Positions 60,260 through 61,374 of a stretch of 61,374 nucleotides of DNA are shown piece after piece. The position numbers were made by a program, and so were the translations under genes. The stretch comes from Neobacillus citreus. GTDB lineage: Bacteria > Bacillota > Bacilli > Bacillales > Cytobacillaceae. The notes beneath the pieces were generated by a model. The model was not told where the DNA came from. It saw nothing but the letters and a program-made list of their open reading frames with translations, and made no database searches. Location of the stretch: assembly GCF_018343545.2 (NCBI RefSeq), contig NZ_JAGYPE020000024.1, positions 14,996 through 76,369 of the forward strand, given 5' to 3'. The number at the start of each line of letters is the position of its first letter. Position 1 is the stretch's first letter.

Positions 60260-61374
60260 ATGGTTGAAAAGCAGGAATCGCTTGATTTGTTCAGTGAGCA
60301 GGGCAAATTTATTAAAGGCCGGCCAATTGTGACGATTTTTCACAATGAGCAAAACCTCTATACCGTGATTCGAATCCGGGTAGATGAGACCAATCATCAG
60401 TATGATGACAAAGAAGCCGTCGTTACTGGCTATTTTCCTAGAGTACATGAGCAGGAAACGTATATTTTTTACGGGGAATTTAAAGAGCATCCACGCTTTG
60501 GTACACAATTTCATGTCAACCATTTTCGCAAGGACATGCCCCAATCGAAGCAAGGGGTTATTGCATACTTATCCGGCGAAATGTTCAAAGGAATCGGTAA
60601 AAAAACGGCGGAAAATATTGTGGAAACCTTGGGTGAGGATGCGATTTCAAAAATTCTCAATCAGCCCTCCCTCCTTGATACCATACCGAAACTCCCTCCT
60701 GATAAAGCAAAGCAGCTTTATGAGACGTTAATGGAACATCAAGGTCTCGAACAGGTGATGGTCGCGTTAAACCAGTATGGTTTCGGCCCGCAGCTGTCGA
60801 TGCGGATTTATCAAACTTATAAAGAAAAGACACTTGAGATTATCCAAAAAAACCCTTACCAGCTGGTTGAGGATGTCGAGGGTATTGGTTTTGGCCGGGC
60901 GGATGAGCTGGGTTACCAGCTTGGCATATCAGGCAGCCATCCTGACCGAATTAAGGCAGGCTGCCTCTATACATTAGAAAATGAATGTATGCAGACAGGG
61001 CATGTCTACATGCAAGCCGAAGCACTGCTTGAGCAGGTAAAAGCCCTCCTAGAAGAGAACCAGCGTGACGTCATTGATTTTCTGGCTATCTCAAACGAAA
61101 TTATCGGGCTTGAAAAGGAAGGTAAAATTATTGGCGAAGAGAAACGAGTTTACCTGCCTTCCTTGTACTTTGCGGAAAAAGGACTCGTCACCAGCATTAA
61201 ACGAATCCTCCAGCAAACAGAGTATCAGGACCAATTCCCGGAATCGGAATTTTTGCTGGCATTAGGTGATTTGGAAGAACGGCTTGGGGTCCAGTATGCG
61301 CCAACCCAAAGGGAAGCCATCCAAACAGCGTTAATGTCACCGATGCTGATCTTAACAGGGGGTCCCGGAACAGG
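60260..61374 (+). CDS. recD2: ATP-dependent RecD2-like DNA helicase (3' cut by window edge)
   Basis: 5'-3' SF1B helicase for repair and replication-fork processing. The frame is open from ATG 60260 (after AAGGAAGGAGGGAGC) to the window end, 371 codons. An N-terminal OB-like part (GRPIVTIFHNEQNLYTVIRI) is followed by the RecD2-specific helix-hairpin-helix region (FKGIGKKTAENIVE, VEDVEGIGFGRADELG). The last visible residues LILTGGPGTG are Walker A of motif I. About half of the protein is missing. Confidence 0.93.
   Translation, partial: MVEKQESLDLFSEQGKFIKGRPIVTIFHNEQNLYTVIRIRVDETNHQYDDKEAVVTGYFPRVHEQETYIFYGEFKEHPRFGTQFHVNHFRKDMPQSKQGVIAYLSGEMFKGIGKKTAENIVETLGEDAISKILNQPSLLDTIPKLPPDKAKQLYETLMEHQGLEQVMVALNQYGFGPQLSMRIYQTYKEKTLEIIQKNPYQLVEDVEGIGFGRADELGYQLGISGSHPDRIKAGCLYTLENECMQTGHVYMQAEALLEQVKALLEENQRDVIDFLAISNEIIGLEKEGKIIGEEKRVYLPSLYFAEKGLVTSIKRILQQTEYQDQFPESEFLLALGDLEERLGVQYAPTQREAIQTALMSPMLILTGGPGT

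Overview
The window is a moderately AT-rich chromosomal segment from an endospore-forming member of the Bacillaceae. The gene order from mreB to recD2 follows the Bacillus subtilis order (recalled, not aligned): mreBCD-minCD, spoIVFAB, rplU-prp-rpmA, spo0B-obg, pheB-pheA, niaR/nifS/nadBCA, safA-coxA, bofC, ruvAB-queA-tgt-yajC, spoVB, comN, secDF, recJ-apt-relA-dtd, hisS-aspS, 6S RNA, tcdA, rarA, cymR-iscS-mnmA, yrrB, recD2. The presence of an RNase E/G gene, which B. subtilis 168 lacks, and several accessory insertions suggest a Neobacillus/Bacillus-like relative rather than B. subtilis itself. The genus is not proven.

Layout. 1-5.6 kb holds cell shape and division-site genes, then the SpoIVFA/FB sigma-K activation pair. 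5.6-8.3 kb holds RNase G and the L21-Prp-L27 ribosomal operon with an L21 leader. 8.4-11.7 kb holds the Spo0B phosphorelay protein, the Obg GTPase and phenylalanine synthesis. 11.7-17.1 kb is the NAD de novo regulon, with nifS diverging from nadBCA around a candidate NiaR operator. 17.2-21.3 kb holds spore coat, cortex and signalling genes (safA, a CotS-like kinase, coxA, bofC). 21.6-26.1 kb holds Holliday-junction and queuosine genes. 26.1-31.9 kb holds membrane proteins, spoVB, comN and secDF. 32-39.6 kb holds recJ, apt, the Rel stringent-response enzyme, dtd and a cell-wall amidase. 39.7-43.6 kb holds a T-box-controlled hisS-aspS operon and 6S RNA. 43.8-45.7 kb is an apparently orphan larC next to a MocA-like nucleotidyltransferase. 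46.6-55.1 kb is accessory: a four-gene germinant-receptor operon including a 51-residue D subunit, an ABC exporter, a HesB-like protein, a prolyl 4-hydroxylase and TrhO. 55.1 kb to the end returns to the conserved order (rarA, cymR-iscS-mnmA, yrrB, recD2 truncated).

Themes. Sporulation and germination genes are concentrated here (spoIVFA/B, spo0B, safA, CotS-like, coxA, bofC, spoVB, gerX). So are anticodon-region tRNA modification enzymes (QueA, Tgt, TcdA, TrhO, MnmA).

The most unusual DNA is in intergenic space. There are two arrays of short repeats with an exact 21-bp period, at about 21.41 and 59.37 kb. Each lies between a terminator and the next gene. Their cores look like the same element with its central four bases inverted. 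Other items worth a second look are a degenerate 50-bp tandem repeat before larC, a palindromic dispersed repeat inside the mre operon, a T-box whose specifier reads as Asn AAC in front of hisS-aspS, a membrane-protein gene that appears to start at ATC, and collagen-like Gly-X-Y triplets in SafA in a genome that also encodes a prolyl hydroxylase.
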